A DNA stretch of 64,000 nucleotides from CAWCPR01 sp963797475 (lineage in GTDB: Bacteria > Chloroflexota > Anaerolineae > Anaerolineales > UBA4823): assembly GCA_963797475.1 (NCBI GenBank), contig CAWCPR010000001.1, forward strand, positions 2,976,001-3,040,000. The letters are read 5' to 3'. The translations under genes were made by a program, and so were the position numbers. Positions within the stretch are counted from its first letter, which is position 1. Each line of letters starts with the position of its first letter. The notes below the pieces were generated by a model. The model saw only the letters and a program-made list of their open reading frames with translations, had not been told where the DNA came from and did not search any database. This document shows positions 63,214 through 64,000 of the stretch, one piece after another.

Positions 63214-64000
63214 TTAGCCTCGTCCCAACTGGGGCAGATACAAACGGAACGGCCAGGGATCCGGGGTAGCGTTTGGCGTTGTCGTAAGGGTTGGCGTGGC
63301 TGCCGGCGGGATCGTCGCCGTCGGCGTGCGAGTCGGGGTTGCAGTGGCGAAGGGCGCGCCCGTGACCGTTGGAGTCGCCGTGCGGGAAGGCGTGGGGGTG
63401 GAAAGCGTCCCGCCCAGGGCGTACACGGTGAGGTGGGCGTTTTCGTCGGTGATGTACAGCGCCCCGTTGGCCACGATCGGGCTCTCCCAGTGGATCCCGC
63501 CAATCTGGGCGTCCGACCAGAGCTCGTGCCCGCTGAGCGGGTCCAAGGCGCGCACGCGCCCGGACGTGGCGTAGAAAAGCACGCCGTTTGCCAGGATTGG
63601 CGACGTGCCGCCAACACCGTCCTGCCATTCGGGAGAGAGGCCGGGCGTGCCGTCGCCGGCAATCGCCAGCCTCAGCCCGGAAATCCCCTTACCGTTGGCG
63701 ACGAAGACCCAGGTCGTACCGTCTGCGGGGTTCACCCAGACCGCCGGCGCGGTCAAAACCTCGCCGCCCTGCGGGACGGCGATGACCGTACCCACCTCGC
63801 CGCCGGTATGGCCCGGCCCGCCCTGGCCGCTGAGATTATCCAGGTCGAGCAGGCGCAGCTTGGCGTCCTTACCCGATTGCAGCCCCAGGTGCTGGACGGC
63901 GCTGGTGACCGGCGCGGGCAGCAGGGCCGGCGCGGTGCTGCCCAGGTCCAGGTCGGCGTCTTGCAGGTGTTGGAAATCGGTGGGGGTGAAGCTGTCCAAC
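63214..64000 (-). CDS. Secreted PQQ-type beta-propeller protein, 3' part
   Basis: 262 visible residues; the gene continues beyond the window end. PQQ-like beta-propeller blades: SPILANGVLFYATSGRVRAL with DPLSGHELWS, and SPIVANGALYITDENAHLTV followed by YALGG. A linker rich in Thr-Pro and Ala (about 205-245) follows, and the protein ends DPWPFRLYLPQLGRG, the FLP/YLP-type tail seen in other secreted proteins of this genome. Probably an extracellular binding protein. Enzymatic PQQ use is not shown. Confidence 0.78.
   Translation of the reverse strand, partial: LDSFTPTDFQHLQDADLDLGSTAPALLPAPVTSAVQHLGLQSGKDAKLRLLDLDNLSGQGGPGHTGGEVGTVIAVPQGGEVLTAPAVWVNPADGTTWVFVANGKGISGLRLAIAGDGTPGLSPEWQDGVGGTSPILANGVLFYATSGRVRALDPLSGHELWSDAQIGGIHWESPIVANGALYITDENAHLTVYALGGTLSTPTPSRTATPTVTGAPFATATPTRTPTATIPPAATPTLTTTPNATPDPWPFRLYLPQLGRG

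Overview
The window looks like a chromosomal segment from an uncultured Chloroflexota bacterium, most likely of the Anaerolineae. This is inferred from three things: secreted proteins with Thr-Pro-rich linkers that end in a short tail such as IYLPQVVR, F/YLPxV or VFLP; MalT-like LuxR/TPR and cyclase-like/AAA/TPR giant regulators; and sigma-A-type paralogues. No rRNA, tRNA or CRISPR array was seen.

Layout. 1-7.2 kb: the 3' part of a TPR/LuxR regulator, then a run of small membrane proteins, a diheme cytochrome c, a degenerate M50-type protein and a squalene-cyclase-like protein. 7.3-11.2 kb: a sulfur cluster with an ArsR-rhodanese regulator, a DsrE protein whose redox Cys codon is an in-frame TGA followed by a hairpin (candidate selenoprotein), a persulfide dioxygenase-like MBL/rhodanese protein and an MFS transporter. 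11.3-24.6 kb: metabolic and stress genes, including a MerR/CMD/cupin/aldo-keto reductase group. An intergenic repeat family with long (about 100 bp) and short (about 57 bp) forms is scattered through the region. 24.6-28.2 kb: paired coiled-coil proteins, a glycosyltransferase and an S41 protease.

28.3-40.7 kb is a cyclic-dinucleotide signalling block. It holds an HD-GYP phosphodiesterase, a small secreted protein made of WSGGWL hexapeptide repeats behind a promoter, two tandem GEMM (c-di-GMP-I) riboswitches and an intrinsic terminator, a 2300-residue internally duplicated regulator, and two GGDEF proteins. The diguanylate cyclases could supply the ligand that the riboswitches read to control the Trp-rich protein.

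40.7-61 kb is a defence island. A DUF1156-type DNA methylase is paired with a NotI-like nuclease. Further on lies a DISARM-like core (DrmA helicase, DrmB/DUF1998) followed by a NERD-nuclease/UvrD helicase, a sigma-A-like factor on the opposite strand, a second UvrD-type helicase, an m5C methyltransferase and a mismatch glycosylase that carries the Tyr typical of Mig-type T:G glycosylases. An MBL hydrolase and a secreted PPC-repeat protein lie between the two halves. 61-64 kb: a DUF1508 protein, an AAA/DUF4143 ATPase bracketed by 31-bp inverted repeats, gene remnants and a partial secreted beta-propeller protein.

Quality note: nine genes are split by single-base indels. Eight look like one extra base and one like a missing base, mostly at or beside short homopolymers. 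This resembles residual sequencing error more than decay, so the split genes are annotated as single loci.
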